The translations under genes were made by a program, and so were the position numbers. The notes below the pieces were generated by a model. It saw only the letters and a program-made list of their open reading frames with translations, had not been told where the DNA came from and did not search any database. A stretch of 64,000 bases of DNA from Methanoregula sp. PtaB.Bin085. Lineage in GTDB: Archaea > Halobacteriota > Methanomicrobia > Methanomicrobiales > Methanospirillaceae. Of the stretch, positions 45,515-54,273 are shown one piece after another (positions within the stretch are counted from its first letter, which is position 1; the number at the start of each line of letters is the position of its first letter). The DNA lies in NCBI RefSeq assembly GCF_002067035.1, contig NZ_MVQB01000014.1:1-64000 (forward strand), given 5' to 3'.

Positions 45515-47018
45515 AATTATCGAGATCATCCTTGTCGGCCTGTATTTCCTTGCCATGATTGGAATCGGAGTCTATGCATCGAAGAAGATCCAGAACATGG
45601 AGGATTATGTCGTTGCAGGCCGATCCCTTGGATTCTGGGTCTTCACACTCCTCATGATCGGCTCAGTCTGCTCAGGCATGTCCCTCCTTGGCGTGTCCGG
45701 CCTCGGGTTCAAGTTTGCCTGGCCGACCATCTGGGAGCAGCTTGCCGTCCCGCTCTCCATCGCGTTCTGTATCATCTTCTTTGGCTACAAGATGCACATG
45801 ATCGCAAAAAAGGCCGGGTATATTACCGTGCAGGATTACCTTGCCCACCGGTACGAGAGCAACACGACCCTGAGGGGCCTGAGTGCGCTCTCGGGGATTG
45901 TCGTCTCCATGATCTATCTTGCCGGCCAGTACACCGCAGTCAGCATCATCCTGATGTGGCTCTTTGACCTGCCGCATCTCTGGGCGCTCCTGCTCGGAGC
46001 TGCTATTGTCACCATCTATACGGTTATCGGAGGGCTCTACGCGGTCTCGTGGACAACGCTCGTCCAGGGCATCATGCTGATCGCGGGTGTTGTCATCATG
46101 GCCCCCATCGTCATCATGGCAGCCGGGGGATTCACCCATGTCAACGAAGTAATGGCTGCGGCCAATCCTGTCAACGTTGACCCATGGATGACTGCCCCGG
46201 GAAGCGTCTTTATCCCGGAGTATATCGTCTCGTTCATCCTTCTCCTCACCATCGGCCTCGCCTGCGCACCGCACGTTATCAACAACGTTCTGGCCGCAAA
46301 AGACGTCAGGTACTTTAAATGGGCACCCCTTATCGCCTTTGTTATCTACGGGGTTGTGATGTTCCTGCTGAAATTTGCAGGATTTGCAGGCATGTCGATG
46401 GTCAAGGAGGGTCTCATTGTCATGCCTGACGTGAAGAACGCTTCGGATTACATATTTGTCGTTGCGATTGAATACGCGATGCCGAATATCTTCATATGGG
46501 GTATCCTTGGCGTGATTGTCCTTGCGGCTGTCATGTCAACAACCGACCGGCTGATGCTCACCATCGGGACCTATTTTTCATGGGATATTTACAAGAAAAT
46601 CCTCAGGCCTGATGCACCGGAAGACAGGGTCCTGATGGTCAGCCGGATCTCTGTCTTCGCTGCAGCTGCAATAACACTCCTCATGGCAATCAATCCCCCC
46701 GACATGCTCGTCTGGCTTATCTGGGCGGGCATCGGGATCATGTTCTCGACCTTTGCCGTTCCGCTCCTCGCCGGGCTCTACTGGAGGGGTGCTACCCGCG
46801 AGGGAGCTATCGCATCCATGGCACTTGGTCTTGTATCGGCGCTGTTCTTCGGCGGCCTCAGTTACTTCAAGATCAAAATCTTTGCCATGCCCATGCACTT
46901 CTCGTTCTATGCGTTTGTCCTCTCGGTGCTTGCCATGATTATCGTGAGCATGATGACAAAGAAGACACCGGATAAAATTCTTGATGAGACAATGACCGGC
47001 TGGTATATCCGGAAATAA
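45507..47018 (+). CDS. Sodium:solute symporter (SSS family)
   Basis: A 503-residue membrane protein with about 13 helices. Family features: IGVYASKKIQNMEDYVVAGR (the N-terminal SSS signature), a GSVCSGMSLLGVSGLGF stretch, and the central ISGVIGGLYAV-like segment TIYTVIGGLYAVSWTTLVQG. LGVIVLAAVMSTTDRLMLTI holds the Na2-site Ser/Thr residues. The family carries proline, pantothenate, acetate and many other solutes; no substrate can be named. Translationally coupled to the 36-residue accessory gene. It faces away from livG. Confidence 0.93.
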   Translation: MAEIIEIILVGLYFLAMIGIGVYASKKIQNMEDYVVAGRSLGFWVFTLLMIGSVCSGMSLLGVSGLGFKFAWPTIWEQLAVPLSIAFCIIFFGYKMHMIAKKAGYITVQDYLAHRYESNTTLRGLSALSGIVVSMIYLAGQYTAVSIILMWLFDLPHLWALLLGAAIVTIYTVIGGLYAVSWTTLVQGIMLIAGVVIMAPIVIMAAGGFTHVNEVMAAANPVNVDPWMTAPGSVFIPEYIVSFILLLTIGLACAPHVINNVLAAKDVRYFKWAPLIAFVIYGVVMFLLKFAGFAGMSMVKEGLIVMPDVKNASDYIFVVAIEYAMPNIFIWGILGVIVLAAVMSTTDRLMLTIGTYFSWDIYKKILRPDAPEDRVLMVSRISVFAAAAITLLMAINPPDMLVWLIWAGIGIMFSTFAVPLLAGLYWRGATREGAIASMALGLVSALFFGGLSYFKIKIFAMPMHFSFYAFVLSVLAMIIVSMMTKKTPDKILDETMTGWYIRK

Positions 47019-47073
47019 CTTTTTTCCTGTCTCCATCACCAGCCGTGCATCTTCGCGTATTACCCGACCGGGT

Positions 47074-47085
47074 TTTTTATATAAG
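47074..47085 (+). promoter_or_regulatory. TATA box upstream of the zinc-ribbon/Cys-rich genes
   Basis: TTTTTATATAAG lies about 30-40 nt upstream of the first ATG of the gene at 47114, the usual archaeal distance plus a short leader. Confidence 0.5.
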
Positions 47086-47113
47086 ATCGAGGAAAAATGG
47101 AGATTAACGGAAA

Positions 47114-47824
47114 ATGACCATGGCGCAGCAATGTCCCCGTTGTTCCAGTATCAATGATGATTCGGTTAAATTCTGCACGGCCTGCGGTGCGCCCCTTGTG
47201 CCGGCAACCGGGCAAACCCCGATCGCACCGCTGCCGGCACCATCAGCAATGTCTCCAAAAAAACCCGGGGGAATAAAAATCCTTGCGGCAGCGATCCTTG
47301 TCATCATCACAATCATTGCCGCCCTTGCCCTTCTCCACGCAACTGGTACCGTGAAGATCCTGCCTTCGCCTGCTCCGGAAGCCACTCCTTCAGCAACGCC
47401 GGTACCGGCACTGACGATGCACCTTCCTCCTGAAACGACAATAACGGTTCCACCTCCTGATGATACCCCGGTTCCTGTTTCATTCGAACCCTCTTTACCG
47501 GCCACAAGCCCGCCCCCGACAAAAACTATCACCTGCCCGTCCGACCGCCGGGTATGCGGTGCCAACTGCACGGACATCATGAACGATCGCGAGAACTGCG
47601 GCGATTGCGGCGTCACCTGCTTCCCGGGGCAGATGTGCCTGACGGGACACTGCCGCAATGAATGCAATTCCGGAGAGATAAGCTGTTTTGACGGGTGCCA
47701 TAACCTGTCAACCGATACTGAGAACTGCGGCACCTGCGGGAACATCTGTTCCTTCGGGCTTGAATGCAACCGGAGCGTATGCAGCGCACCGGTAACAACG
47801 GTTATCCCGACGTATGCCGGGTAA
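47114..47824 (+). CDS. Zinc-ribbon membrane protein with extracellular Cys-rich repeats
   Basis: A 236-residue protein. The N-terminal zinc ribbon CPRCSSINDDSVKFCTACG is followed by a Pro-rich linker, one membrane helix (ILAAAILVIITIIAALALL), and a Pro/Thr-rich stalk. Two Cys repeats follow, of the pattern C..G.C.D...D..NCG.CG..C..G..C..G.C, for example NCGDCGVTCFPGQMC and NCGTCGNICSFGLEC. These resemble the Cys-rich domains known from myxobacterial (MXAN_6577-like) proteins. The repeats should lie outside and be disulfide-bonded. It precedes a paralog by 8 nt. ATG 47120 is an alternative start. Confidence 0.8.
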   Translation: MTMAQQCPRCSSINDDSVKFCTACGAPLVPATGQTPIAPLPAPSAMSPKKPGGIKILAAAILVIITIIAALALLHATGTVKILPSPAPEATPSATPVPALTMHLPPETTITVPPPDDTPVPVSFEPSLPATSPPPTKTITCPSDRRVCGANCTDIMNDRENCGDCGVTCFPGQMCLTGHCRNECNSGEISCFDGCHNLSTDTENCGTCGNICSFGLECNRSVCSAPVTTVIPTYAG

Positions 47825-47832
47825 CAGGGAGC

Positions 47833-49059
47833 GTGAAGATTTTGCCAGTATGTCCTGAATGCGGAAATGGGTATGCCAGCGGAGATGAATTCTGCAGATC
47901 CTGCGGCACAGCGCTGCCGTCTTTTCAGCTCGGTCCGCCAGGACCGGTGGATTCCTCCCCGGCACGTGGCGCACCCCACCATTCATTGCGGGAACACGAG
48001 GCCCGGAAGGCACCGGCTCATGCCCCGCATAAACCCCCGCTGAAGCTGCCGACGATACCCCTGCCGCTTCTTGCCGGGGGGATTGTACTTATCCTGCTCG
48101 TGATCGGGGCCATATGGTTCTTCGGTTCTTCGGGTTTCACCATCCCGGGCGGCGCAAAGAACACCTCGACAGACTCTTCCGATACCGGTTCACAGCAGAA
48201 GAGCACCGGGATCCCGCCGGTCGATGGCAGATGCTCCGAAGGCCTGTCCCATTGCAGTGGCTCGTGCGTTGATCTCAGGACAGACCTGAACAACTGCGGG
48301 GGCTGCGGTTTTTCCGTCCCCTTCGGCGAAACCTGCATCAACGGGAAGTTCAGCGGGACCGTGCTCCCGAAGACAACGGTGACATCGCTGAAATCCGGCA
48401 ACGCATCCACGACCGCTGCCGGCACACAGGGGTCCTGTCCGTCCGGCCAGACTTCCTGCAGCGGCAGCTGCAGGAACCTCCTGATCGATGCGGCAAACTG
48501 CGGATCCTGCGAACATTCCTGCATCTACGGCCAGACCTGCCAGAACGGGCAGTGCGTTCCTGTCCCGACCGCGACAGCCGCTGCGACAACCAGTCCCCCG
48601 GCAACGCTGGTGGTGGACCTGGTCTGCTCGGGCCGGGAAACCGCCTGCGGCAATGCCTGCGTTGATGTCTTTACGGATAAGAAGAACTGCGGGGTCTGTG
48701 GCAGGGTATGCAAGGCCGGGGAAATCTGCATGGATGGCCGCTGCGGGCCGGCATGTGCCGGTAACGGGACAACGCTGTGCAATGATCTCTGCGTTGACCT
48801 TGACACCGATATCGACAACTGCGGGGCCTGTGGTGCTGAATGCAAGACCCTGCTTCCCAATGCGAAAGGATCCCTATGCTCCGGCGGGGAGTGTACGCTC
48901 TCGGGCTGCAAGACGGATTATGCCGATTGCGACAAGTCCTTTTCCAACGGCTGCGAGATTTATCTCAAGAACGACGCGAACAACTGCGGATCATGCGGAA
49001 AGAAATGTCCGTCCGGCCAGGTCTGCTACAACAAGAAATGTACAAAACCGGCAACATAA
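47833..49059 (+). CDS. Paralogous zinc-ribbon membrane protein with several Cys-rich repeats
   Basis: A 408-residue protein starting at GTG 47833, 8 nt after the preceding gene. It has zinc ribbon CPECGNGYASGDEFCRSCG, membrane helix (IPLPLLAGGIVLILLVIGAIW), a Ser/Thr-rich stalk, then five Cys repeats (NNCGGCGFSVPFGETC, ANCGSCEHSCIYGQTC, KNCGVCGRVCKAGEIC, DNCGACGAECKTLLP and NNCGSCGKKCPSGQVC). The first has lost one Cys (FSVPFG). Probable surface adhesin or structural protein. The start is weakly supported, but no other in-frame initiator precedes the ribbon. Confidence 0.78.
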   Translation: MKILPVCPECGNGYASGDEFCRSCGTALPSFQLGPPGPVDSSPARGAPHHSLREHEARKAPAHAPHKPPLKLPTIPLPLLAGGIVLILLVIGAIWFFGSSGFTIPGGAKNTSTDSSDTGSQQKSTGIPPVDGRCSEGLSHCSGSCVDLRTDLNNCGGCGFSVPFGETCINGKFSGTVLPKTTVTSLKSGNASTTAAGTQGSCPSGQTSCSGSCRNLLIDAANCGSCEHSCIYGQTCQNGQCVPVPTATAAATTSPPATLVVDLVCSGRETACGNACVDVFTDKKNCGVCGRVCKAGEICMDGRCGPACAGNGTTLCNDLCVDLDTDIDNCGACGAECKTLLPNAKGSLCSGGECTLSGCKTDYADCDKSFSNGCEIYLKNDANNCGSCGKKCPSGQVCYNKKCTKPAT

Positions 49060-49103
49060 ACCCGTATCTTTTTTATTCACGTTACCGGGAAACATTTGGA
49101 AAC

Positions 49104-49113
49104 GCATATATCT
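49104..49113 (+). promoter_or_regulatory. TATA box of the TPR gene
   Basis: GCATATATCT ends 21 nt before the GTG start at 49135, so the transcript would be leaderless or nearly so. Confidence 0.4.
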
Positions 49114-49134
49114 TAAAATAGATTTTAGTTTATC

Positions 49135-49898
49135 GTGGAAGGATCGGCGGACTGGTTCTCACAGGGCCTCGTCCATGTTGAAAACAAGGAATATGACAAC
49201 GCCCTTGCTGCATTCGACCGGGCAATCATGTACAACCAGTCTTGTGGTGAGGCATGGTACAATCGCGGCCTGGTCTGTATGCAGACCGGGAATTATGATC
49301 AGGCTCTCCATTCGTTCGACCAGGCCTTGCTGTACCACACTGATGACGACATGATAAAAAAGGCAAGGGAAGCTGTCCTTGAACTGATGAAAAACAGGAA
49401 AAACCCCGCGGTGTATCCAACGCGCTCTCATCGTACCAGCCAATCCGGATCACGGAGGTCCCTCCTCATGAACCCCCGGCCTTCCCGGGTATCCGGGATA
49501 CATTCTCCAATCCGCATCTTATCGTTCTCCTGTTCATTATTTTCGTCCTGCTCGGGAGCATGGGAGCCCTGGCATTCGGTGCAGGATTCGGGGTATCAAA
49601 GGGCAGCCATCATACCAGACTTGTATCGGCAACTGCGATGCAGCCGGCCTCTGGAATAATCCGTGTGACATACCAGGGGGGCGATGATGCGGCAAAGGTA
49701 AACCAGCTGATTGTCGTGGTTACGGATTCCGAGGGGACTTCCTACATACATTCCCTGGGAAAACGCGGCAATACCACACCACTCCAGACCGGAAGCACTG
49801 TTTCCATTACCGGTCGGTTTATTGGGAAGGACCATGTCGTTGCCACCGCCCTGTACATGGACGGGTCCGGAAAGGAAATACTCAATGTATATATCTGA
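49135..49898 (+). pseudogene. TPR plus membrane-anchored protein, frameshifted
   Basis: From GTG 49135 the frame encodes TPR repeats (FSQGLVHVENKEYDNALAAF; AWYNRGLVCMQTGNYDQALHSF) and then runs off into meaningless sequence. A second frame, one nt earlier, reads on from SNALSSYQPIRITEVPPHEPP through a membrane helix (LIVLLFIIFVLLGSMGALAF). Its beta-rich domain (GIIRVTYQGGDDAAKVNQL, GSTVSITGRFIGKDHVVATA) ends at 49898. One missing base in A-runs 49390-49394 or 49399-49403 would join them into a protein of about 250 residues. The C-terminal domain resembles archaellin/pilin-like DUF1628 pieces, but I am unsure. Confidence 0.7.
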
Positions 49899-50074
49899 TC
49901 CCCGTCTGGGAACCGATACTGTGACAGCACGGGATTCCTGCAGGTTATATCACTATTCGTACAAGGCCTCCGGAACAAAGGAGAACGCCTTTCCAGGTCG
50001 TGCCCTGTTCTCCGGTATAACCTCCCGGCCGCGGATAATCAGGCATTTATCCACAAAGTTCCCATAGTTCCTGC

Positions 50075-51391
50075 GTGACAACAGCGATCCTTGGCGGAGG
50101 TCTCACAGGAGTGACCCTTGCCCGCCTCCTTCACGAGCGTGGCGAGAAGGTCGTCGTTCTCGAAGCGGAACCGGTGATAGGCGGGCTCTGCCGTTCCCGG
50201 CAGGAGAACGGGTTCACCTTTGATACCGGCGGCTCCCACATCATTTTTTCGAAGGATACCGAGGTTCTCGGGTTCATGCGCCGGATGATTGCGGGGAACG
50301 AACAGCGCAATGACCGCAACACCAAGATCTTCTACATGGGAAAGCACGTGAAGTACCCGTTCGAGAATGGGCTGTACGAACTCCCTCCCGACGACCGGTT
50401 CGCCTGCATCAACGGGTTCATCAACACTCTCATCGCTGTTGAGACGGGTAAGATCCGGCCGCCAAAGAATTTCCGCGAATGGATCTATTACACGTTCGGC
50501 CCCGGGATCGCCGAGTGCTACATGGTGCCGTACAACGAGAAGATCTGGAAATACCCCACGGAGAAAATGTCCCTGCACTGGGTCAACGGCCGCATTCCCC
50601 GGCCGCCGGTGGAGGATATCATAAAGTCGGCCATCGGCATCGAGACCGAAGGGTACACGCACCAGGCTGTCTTTTCGTACCCGCTGGACGGCGGGATCGA
50701 GGCGCTCGTTGCCGCGATCGCCCGGCCGGTCCTCCCGTTCATCCGGACCGGCTTCCGGGTAACCTCGCTGAAAAAAATCGGGTCCCTGTGGGAGATCAGC
50801 AACGGGACGGAGACAGTGACCACTGACCGGGTCATCTGTACGATACCGATCCAGCACCTGCTTCCCTGCCTTGAAAAGGTTCCGGCAAAGGTGACAAAGG
50901 CCTGCAATTCTTTAGTCTACAACTCTCTCATCTGCGTCAACATCGGCATCCGGGGCACGATCCCACCGGTTTCGTGGATGTACATTCCCGACCGGAACCT
51001 CGGGAAGACCAATCGCCTCTCGTTCCCGTCCAGCTTCAGCCGGCACACGGCGCCGGACGGCTGCAGCGCGATCCTCGCGGAGATCACCCACCAGCCAGGC
51101 GACGAGATCAGCACGATGACGGATGCCGAGGCAACGGAAGAGGTCATCGGGATGCTGGAGAAGATGCAGATCTGCACCCGGAACCAGGTCGTCTTCACGT
51201 CCGTGCAGCGCCAGCCGTTCGCGTACGTTGTCTACGACCTCGCGTACCAGAAGAACATTGCAACGGTCCGGGAGTTCTGCGCATCGAAGGAGATCCCGCT
51301 CGTGGGCCGGTTCGCGCAGTTCGAGTACCTGAACATGGACGCCTGCATCCGCAGCGTCATTGACTTCGTCGCACGATACCCGCGTGAATAA
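50075..51391 (+). CDS. FAD-dependent amine-oxidase/protoporphyrinogen-oxidase-like protein
   Basis: A 438-residue flavoprotein. The dinucleotide motif TAILGGGLTGVTLARLLHER is at the start, with the acid in VVVLEAEPVIGGLCRS and GFTFDTGGSHIIF, as in UDP-galactopyranose mutase and HemG/HemY-like proteins. YTFGPGIAECYMVPYNEKIW resembles the glycan-related members. It is followed by a GT2 glycosyltransferase gene 60 nt downstream, so a role in surface glycan or lipid synthesis is plausible. GTG start at 50075. Substrate unknown. Confidence 0.8.
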   Translation: MTTAILGGGLTGVTLARLLHERGEKVVVLEAEPVIGGLCRSRQENGFTFDTGGSHIIFSKDTEVLGFMRRMIAGNEQRNDRNTKIFYMGKHVKYPFENGLYELPPDDRFACINGFINTLIAVETGKIRPPKNFREWIYYTFGPGIAECYMVPYNEKIWKYPTEKMSLHWVNGRIPRPPVEDIIKSAIGIETEGYTHQAVFSYPLDGGIEALVAAIARPVLPFIRTGFRVTSLKKIGSLWEISNGTETVTTDRVICTIPIQHLLPCLEKVPAKVTKACNSLVYNSLICVNIGIRGTIPPVSWMYIPDRNLGKTNRLSFPSSFSRHTAPDGCSAILAEITHQPGDEISTMTDAEATEEVIGMLEKMQICTRNQVVFTSVQRQPFAYVVYDLAYQKNIATVREFCASKEIPLVGRFAQFEYLNMDACIRSVIDFVARYPRE

Positions 51392-51451
51392 TCCCCGGCA
51401 TCATGTTTATGGGCAATCCTGCCCAACGTTTCTGTACGGAGACCCTTCTGA

Positions 51452-52150
51452 ATGATTTCGGTTGTCATCCCCACCTTCAATGAAGAAGAGAACATCGCCC
51501 AGTGCCTGGTCTCGCTTACGCATCAGACCGTGCCGCGCAGCGAGTACGAGATCATCGTTGTGGACGGCGGCTCGAAGGACGCCACGTGCGAGATCGCGAA
51601 GAAATATGCCGACCAGGTCTTCACCCAGACCAGCCGGAAGGTCGGCGGGGCACGCAACGACGGCGTGATGGCGGCAAAGGGGGATATCATTGCAACAACC
51701 GATGCCGACTGCATCCTCCCGCCGCACTGGATCAAGCGGATCGCGGAGGATTTCAAAGACCCCGGCATTGCGCAGGTGTACGGCCCGGTGTATCCCATCG
51801 AGGAAGGCATCGGCAACCAGATCTCGCTTGTCATGGCAAACACCTTCTCCCGGCTCGGGTATTACAGCCGGACGTTCTACTACACGCTCGGGTGCAACAC
51901 CGCGTTCCGGAAGGACGCGTTTGTCAAAGCCGGCATGTACCGCTGCATCGATGCGGGCGACGACCTCGAAGTCTCCATGCGGCTCAAGGATTACGGCCGC
52001 ATCTACTTCGATAACCGTCTCAAGGTCGGGTTCTCGATGCGGCGCTACCAGAAGTTCGGCACTGTCCAGTCGATCTACGAGTGGATGCACATCGTGTCCG
52101 AAGGCGGCGAGAGCGCGAAATACTCCTACACGCAGAAGAAATACAAGTAG
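51452..52150 (+). CDS. Family 2 glycosyltransferase
   Basis: A 232-residue GT-A enzyme. MISVVIPTFNEEENIAQCLV at the N-terminus, IIVVDGGSKDATCEIAKKY (nucleotide site), and ATTDADCILPPHW (the D-x-D-like metal motif). CNTAFRKDAFVKAGMY and DAGDDLEVSMRLKDYG correspond to the acceptor/ED region. No membrane helices are seen, so it acts at the cytoplasmic face. Probably transfers a sugar to a lipid or surface glycan, together with the preceding flavoprotein. Confidence 0.93.
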   Translation: MISVVIPTFNEEENIAQCLVSLTHQTVPRSEYEIIVVDGGSKDATCEIAKKYADQVFTQTSRKVGGARNDGVMAAKGDIIATTDADCILPPHWIKRIAEDFKDPGIAQVYGPVYPIEEGIGNQISLVMANTFSRLGYYSRTFYYTLGCNTAFRKDAFVKAGMYRCIDAGDDLEVSMRLKDYGRIYFDNRLKVGFSMRRYQKFGTVQSIYEWMHIVSEGGESAKYSYTQKKYK

Positions 52151-52179
52151 CCGGGCATGAATCCATCGTCAGTTACCGT

Positions 52180-52587
52180 ATGACCAGCAGCCACACAAAA
52201 CCAGATTCGGACGCAGTCAGGGAACAGGTGCGGCTCTTCAACGAGAGCGAGTTCGCCCGGCTCCTGAAGATGGAGATCCTCGAAGCATCGGACGGCTACT
52301 CGAAGGTCGTCATGGACTGCGCCGGCAAGATGAACCCCGGCGGCGTTGCCCATGGCGGCGCCATCTTCTCGCTTGCCGACCAGGCGTTCGGCATTGCCGC
52401 AAACTGCTGCGGCACGCACCGCGTCGCGGTCTCGGTGACCATCCATTACATCGCGCCGGCAAAAGGAAAACTCGTTGCGGAAGCCCGGCGCGTTTCAGAC
52501 AACGGCTCCTGCGACACGTACCGCGTGATGGTGCACGAAGGCGACCGGCCGGTTGCCGAGTTCACGGGCGTGGCGTTCCGGGTGTGA
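52180..52587 (+). CDS. Hotdog-fold thioesterase (PaaI-like)
   Basis: A 135-residue hotdog protein. The PaaI signature NPGGVAHGGAIFSLADQAFG (catalytic Asp and the HGG turn) is followed by AVSVTIHYIAPAKGKLVAEA and DTYRVMVHEGDRPVAEFTG. It should hydrolyse an acyl- or aryl-CoA thioester. ATG 52180 is used; upstream in-frame starts are not family-like. It follows the glycosyltransferase by 29 nt, but a functional link is unclear. Confidence 0.9.
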   Translation: MTSSHTKPDSDAVREQVRLFNESEFARLLKMEILEASDGYSKVVMDCAGKMNPGGVAHGGAIFSLADQAFGIAANCCGTHRVAVSVTIHYIAPAKGKLVAEARRVSDNGSCDTYRVMVHEGDRPVAEFTGVAFRV

Positions 52588-52680
52588 CCGCGGATCTTCC
52601 GGGCCGGGTTTTTTTTAAATTTTTTAATAAACTGACTTTGTTCACCCCAAACGATGAAAATTTCAGGATGGGGGATTTTT

Positions 52681-52819
52681 TTATGATGGCTCCCCGCCTC
52701 AGGGCCTCTTCGAAGCACGGCGGGGCTAGAGCAGGTCAGGGAAAACCGGTAATTGAAGGCTGCCGCGGGAGCGCCCCCGCGGGGGCGGCGGCATGTATCA
52801 CAATGGGGGTATGGGGGCA
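52681..52819 (+). repeat. Dispersed repeat, family 1, copy C
   Basis: Starts TTATGATGGCTCCCCGCC, contains CTTCGAAGCACGGCGGGG, the hairpin GCGCCCCCGCGGGGGCGG, and ends GGGGGTATGGGGGCAAT. Lies in the 682-nt gap after the thioesterase gene. Confidence 0.8.
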
Positions 52820-52864
52820 ATTGTCATAAAAAAACTATCCGGATGTTACATCCAGTGCACTCCC

Positions 52865-53010
52865 GGCCAAATCTGCCCCTGCCCGACCCCCCTTTCGTAT
52901 CATCCGGAAAAAATGTGCGTGACACCGCCGTAATTTTCCGGAAAAACCCGACAATCTCCATGCGCAATCGTGGGGGGTCGGGCAGGGGCAGAATGGTTTT
53001 GGGCCGGGCC
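52865..53010. repeat. Family 3 element with long perfect inverted repeat
   Basis: Twenty-nt arms CTGCCCCTGCCCGACCCCCC (52875-52894) and their exact complement (52972-52991) enclose a 77-nt spacer containing CCGGAAAAAATG. Flanking CCCGGCCAAA and TTTTGGGCCGGG extend the arms imperfectly. The structure looks like a MITE or a transcribed hairpin. No gene is seen in it, and the remainder of the gap to 53269 holds nothing recognisable. Confidence 0.65.
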
Positions 53011-53269
53011 TGATGCATGCGATGAGCGTGCGAAATGGACAGTTGATACAGGCTAATCAGGCATTGGATTGACGATCTGCGGCTGTTTTTTTTTCTAAGA
53101 AAAACGCTTGCAGGTGGGATCTTGCCAGGGCAGGATGTACCGGCCCGACCCCCTCTTTATATGATCAGAAGGTATTCCGGGCAATCATTACACATTCAGT
53201 CCCAGGATGCTCTTGCGTGAACAAACCGCCCTCATCACCTTTATCCTCCCCCTCCCCCAACACTCCCTC

Positions 53270-53830
53270 ATGACACCGGAAGAGAAAGGAGTTGCAGCGG
53301 TTGCGGACCTCATGGCGCTCGCGGCCCGGACCGCGCCTAAGGGTAAGGGCGTGGACACACTCGAGATTGTTGTGCTTGCGAAGAAAGACGTGAAGAAACT
53401 TGCAGCGCGGCTCGACAAACTGGGCGACGAGCTGGACCTCGGATTTTTCCACAGGGACGCAAAGAACATCGCGGCCTCGGACGGCTGCGTGATCATCGGC
53501 TGCCGTGGCCGCGAGGTCGCGGGCATAAGCTGCGGCGGCTGCGGGTATGCGACCTGCGCAGACTACACGAAAGCAGCAAAGAAAAAGCCGGGCGCGAAGA
53601 CGCCGTTCGCCGGCCCCAACTGCGTATTGCGCATGGCCGACCTCGGGATCGCGGTCGGTTCGGCAGTCAAGACCGCACAGATCCACAACGTGGACAACCG
53701 GATCATGTACTCCGGCGGCGTTGCCGCGCTCAGCCTCGGGCTTTTTGGCAAATCGTGCACGGTAGCCTACGCCATCCCGCTCTCAGCAACAGGGAAGAAC
53801 ATCTTCTTCGACCGGCCGAGTTCGCATTAA
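53270..53830 (+). CDS. DUF2148 Fe-S protein
   Basis: A 186-residue protein of the DUF2148 family, ferredoxin-like proteins common in methanogens and clostridia. The cluster region is ISCGGCGYATCADYTKAAKK (three Cys) and GPNCVLRMADLGIAVGSAVK supplies the fourth. The C-terminus has NRIMYSGGVAALSLGLFG. Thought to bind a [4Fe-4S] cluster; function unknown. ATG 53270 is preferred over 53207, whose extra residues are not family-like. Confidence 0.88.
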   Translation: MTPEEKGVAAVADLMALAARTAPKGKGVDTLEIVVLAKKDVKKLAARLDKLGDELDLGFFHRDAKNIAASDGCVIIGCRGREVAGISCGGCGYATCADYTKAAKKKPGAKTPFAGPNCVLRMADLGIAVGSAVKTAQIHNVDNRIMYSGGVAALSLGLFGKSCTVAYAIPLSATGKNIFFDRPSSH

Positions 53831-54020
53831 CCTTTTTTCTCTTAAGAAAAACAGAAAAAATGTCTGATTACGGTATGATAAGGTCACAGACGCTTGCCAT
53901 CTCATCGGGCTTGTGCCATGAAGCAAAATAGTTCACAGGAAGCAATAGGTTTTTTTGGATTTATTCAAAATAGTGGTTTCTGTTCTAATGTCAATCGGTT
54001 TTCCAGTTGTTAATGCTCGA

Positions 54021-54174
54021 ATTATGAGCCCTCCCCGCTTCAGGGCCGCTCCGCGGCACGGCGGGGCAAAAGCAGGTCCGGGAAAACAATATTTGGAGGC
54101 CGCCGCGGGAGCGCCCCCGCGGGGGCGGCGGCACGTATCAAAATGGGGGTATGGGGGCATCAGCCCCCATCATC
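54021..54174 (+). repeat. Dispersed repeat, family 1, copy D
   Basis: Begins TTATGAGCCCTCCCCGCTTC, contains GCCGCTCCGCGGCACGGCGG and the hairpin GCGCCCCCGCGGGGGCGGCG, and ends GGGGGTATGGGGGCATCAGC with CCCCCATCATCAT. Located in the 443-nt gap between the DUF2148 and GHMP genes; nothing else is seen there. Confidence 0.8.
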
Positions 54175-54273
54175 ATTTTGTTTTATTGAAAGATTTACTA
54201 ATGACGTTCCCTGCCGCATCACGCGTGAATAATAAACCTTAACATATGGACGCTCCCAACAGGACTGTTACCT

